DNA from: Candidatus Gastranaerophilales bacterium
GTDB lineage: Bacteria > Cyanobacteriota > Vampirovibrionia > Gastranaerophilales > Gastranaerophilaceae
NCBI GenBank assembly: GCA_944325625.1
Contig: CALVAP010000001.1
Coordinates: 135,649 to 199,648, forward strand
Reading direction: 5' to 3'
DNA length: 64,000 nucleotides
Both the position numbers and the translations under genes were made by a program. The notes beneath the pieces are model-generated. The model did no database searches. It worked only from the letters and a program-made list of their open reading frames with translations, and was not told the DNA's origin. Below, one piece after another: positions 62,332 to 64,000 of this stretch. Positions within the stretch are counted from its first letter, which is position 1. Every line of letters begins with the position of its first letter.

Positions 62332-64000
62332 TTAGTCCTTCAATAGCGTTTCAAACAAATATGAGGGCTCTGTTTGCCGAAGTCGTCCGAATTTTTTATA
62401 CTTTTGTGCAGCGGTAAAGATTATTCTTTTTTTTGCTCGTGTTATGGTAACGTATAGTAGGCGGAGGTTTTCTTGTAAAATCTCTTTTTTTAGTTCCGGG
62501 ATTGTTTTTTTTGCGTAAGAGGCATTTAGTGATTTTAAATCTTCGTAAAAAGATGTATAGTTTCCTGATTTTACATTTTTAATTGATGATGCTAGTGAAT
62601 TTTCACTAAATTCTGGAACAAATACAAAGTCAAATTCATCGCCTTTGGCTTTGTGCATTGTCATAACCTGTACAGTTCCTCCTTTTTTTGTAGAGAGTGT
62701 GGTTTCATCTTCTGAAAAAAGTTTCAGCCCTGCGATTGTTGGACGAGTGGCAATTTGCTCAAGCTTGGTGGGGAGTTCATTGTGATTAGAATTTAGAGCC
62801 AATTTTTTTATTATTTCTATAATTATGTAGAGATTAGAGCGCTCGAGGTCATTTTGAGCATAGTATTCGCCTATTTTTAGGGCAAACTGCTCGATAGGAC
62901 AGTTTATCTGTGAAAGCCAATAGTTTAGTTCCCAGTGGAGTGAGATAAGGTTTTTGTCGTCCAAACAGCCTGCATCAATTGAGATGAATGGTACTTCAAG
63001 GTTTGATAAGTACAAATTTTCTTTTGTTGTGTTGTTAAGTATTTCATAAATTTTTTGCACAACGCTGTTGTCCCAAGGTCGGGAACAAAATTTGAGGATA
63101 TTTAATATTATGTTAAAAATTGGAATTTGTTCAGGGCAATCTGTTTTTGAGATTGTCGTAATCCCATTTTCTCGAAGAAGTGCTGCATAGTGCGAAACCT
63201 GAAAATTATTCCTTAACAAAATAGCACATGATGCGCTTGCATCAGTTTTTAAGATATCTTTGATTTTTGATATAAGGTAGTTTTTTTCGTCCTGTTCGGT
63301 TTCTGATATGTGTGTTATTAAAGGTGTTTCACTTATCGGATTTTTGTTTAGGACTCCTTTCATTTCTATTTTGTAAAAAGCTCCTTTTTTTTCTTCACTT
63401 TGTTCGCTGATTTTAATCAATTGATTTGCCAGTGTGTAGATCCCTTTTGCACATCTTTGTGAGTGGTTCATTTCTATAGAATTGTTTTGAGAAATAAAAA
63501 TTTTAAATCCGTTTGTGTCGGCATTGGTAAAAGTTGATGTTATTGCTTGATTTATGTCTCCGCAGCGAACTACATTTTTGTGTAAACCTGATAGAAGCAT
63601 TATTAGCCTTTGTTGAACAGCAGACGAATCCTGTGCTTCATCTTCAAGGATGTACTTACATAAATTCTGATAATAGTTTAAAATTTGAGGGTTTTCTTCC
63701 AAAATTTTTACTGCAAGATTAAGCATATCGTCATAATCTATCAAGTTATTTTGTGATAACTTTTTTTGATACTTTTGGTAAAAACTTATAAATTCTCGTA
63801 ATTCCCTCGTTTGCGGTTTTAGTTCAGGGGGAAGGGTTTTTGCTATGGATATTCCTTTTTCGTATTTTTCGTATTCATCATATTTTAGGTTTAGCTCACC
63901 TATAGTTTCTCTGATAAGTCTTTGTCTTGTAAGTTCGTCACAGACTTCAAAGTCATCACCAAGATTCACCTTTGTATAATTGCTATTTTCCTTTATAATC
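62332..64000 (-). CDS. UvrD/Rep-family helicase (5' end outside window)
   Basis: A superfamily 1A DNA helicase. The visible 556 codons include motif II (LEDEAQDSSAVQQRL), motif III (GDINQAI), the 1B/2B region, motif V (VQVMTMHKAKGDEFDFVF) and motif VI (LRLLYVTITRAKKRIIFTA). The Walker A segment lies beyond the window: the frame stays open through position 64000 (reading KENSNYTKVNLGDDFEVC), so the GTG at 63969 is not the start. It may be UvrD, PcrA or a related repair helicase. Confidence 0.9.
   Translation of the reverse strand, partial: IIKENSNYTKVNLGDDFEVCDELTRQRLIRETIGELNLKYDEYEKYEKGISIAKTLPPELKPQTRELREFISFYQKYQKKLSQNNLIDYDDMLNLAVKILEENPQILNYYQNLCKYILEDEAQDSSAVQQRLIMLLSGLHKNVVRCGDINQAITSTFTNADTNGFKIFISQNNSIEMNHSQRCAKGIYTLANQLIKISEQSEEKKGAFYKIEMKGVLNKNPISETPLITHISETEQDEKNYLISKIKDILKTDASASCAILLRNNFQVSHYAALLRENGITTISKTDCPEQIPIFNIILNILKFCSRPWDNSVVQKIYEILNNTTKENLYLSNLEVPFISIDAGCLDDKNLISLHWELNYWLSQINCPIEQFALKIGEYYAQNDLERSNLYIIIEIIKKLALNSNHNELPTKLEQIATRPTIAGLKLFSEDETTLSTKKGGTVQVMTMHKAKGDEFDFVFVPEFSENSLASSIKNVKSGNYTSFYEDLKSLNASYAKKTIPELKKEILQENLRLLYVTITRAKKRIIFTAAQKYKKFGRLRQTEPSYLFETLLKD

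Overview
The window is AT-rich, gene-dense bacterial chromosome from a diderm, flagellated organism. Lipid A genes (lpxD-lpxC-fabZ-lpxA), P- and L-ring flagellar genes and an OmpH/Skp-like chaperone show an outer membrane. The MEP-pathway ispG, a GatCAB amidotransferase subunit, a GT5 glycogen synthase, cyanobacterium-like ends on ribosomal protein S14, and several large proteins of no recognised family together suggest a non-photosynthetic relative of Cyanobacteria (Melainabacteria/Gastranaerophilales-like). That assignment is inference from protein style, not from a search. No photosynthesis genes, integrases, transposases or CRISPR arrays are seen.

Layout. 1-4476, minus strand: lipid A operon, a small exported protein and ispG. 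4530-12399: metallophosphoesterase, OmpH-like chaperone, a 641-aa helical protein of unknown function, uvrB, gatA and a TPR/NHL exported protein. 12400-12985 is a gene-free stretch with a strong promoter and a folded element that looks like an RNA gene. 12986-17793: tig-clpP-clpX, dapF and a LysM-like unknown. 17923-27246: an S10-spc ribosomal protein operon from rpsJ to rplR. It has unusually long, structured spacers and ends with a terminator where rpsE would be expected. 27282-33103: a type IV prepilin-like gene, an exported regulatory-fold protein, a 686-aa membrane protein and two tandem exported paralogues. 33182-36421: tRNA-Arg(CCG) and three GT2 glycosyltransferases. 36556-44940: a flagellar operon (lytic transglycosylase, flgF, flgG, flgA, flgH, flgI, flgJ rod-binding domain, an unknown in the flgM position, flgN, flgK, flgL). 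45079-48799: hom, thrC and an RlmD-type rRNA methyltransferase. 48804-50736: a second prepilin gene, a small ribbon-helix-helix regulator, and a pilin-like protein fused to a phage-tail-collar-like domain. 50793-57102: nagA-like deacetylase, glyQ, two tandem APC permeases and pheS. 57186-64000, minus strand: radical SAM protein, an unknown, an EF-hand protein, a glycogen synthase-like GT5 and a UvrD-type helicase cut by the window edge.

The most interesting signal is the prepilin gene at 27282-28054. Its reading frame is broken inside a run of 13 G/C pairs. The intact paralogue at 48804-49553 shows what the uninterrupted protein should look like: with 11 or 14 C residues the frame would be restored, and at 13 it stops four codons after the tract begins. 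This looks like a slipped-strand ON/OFF switch on a surface pilin. The paralogue carries a nearly identical promoter region and sits beside an Arc/CopG-like regulator and the pilin/tail-collar fusion.
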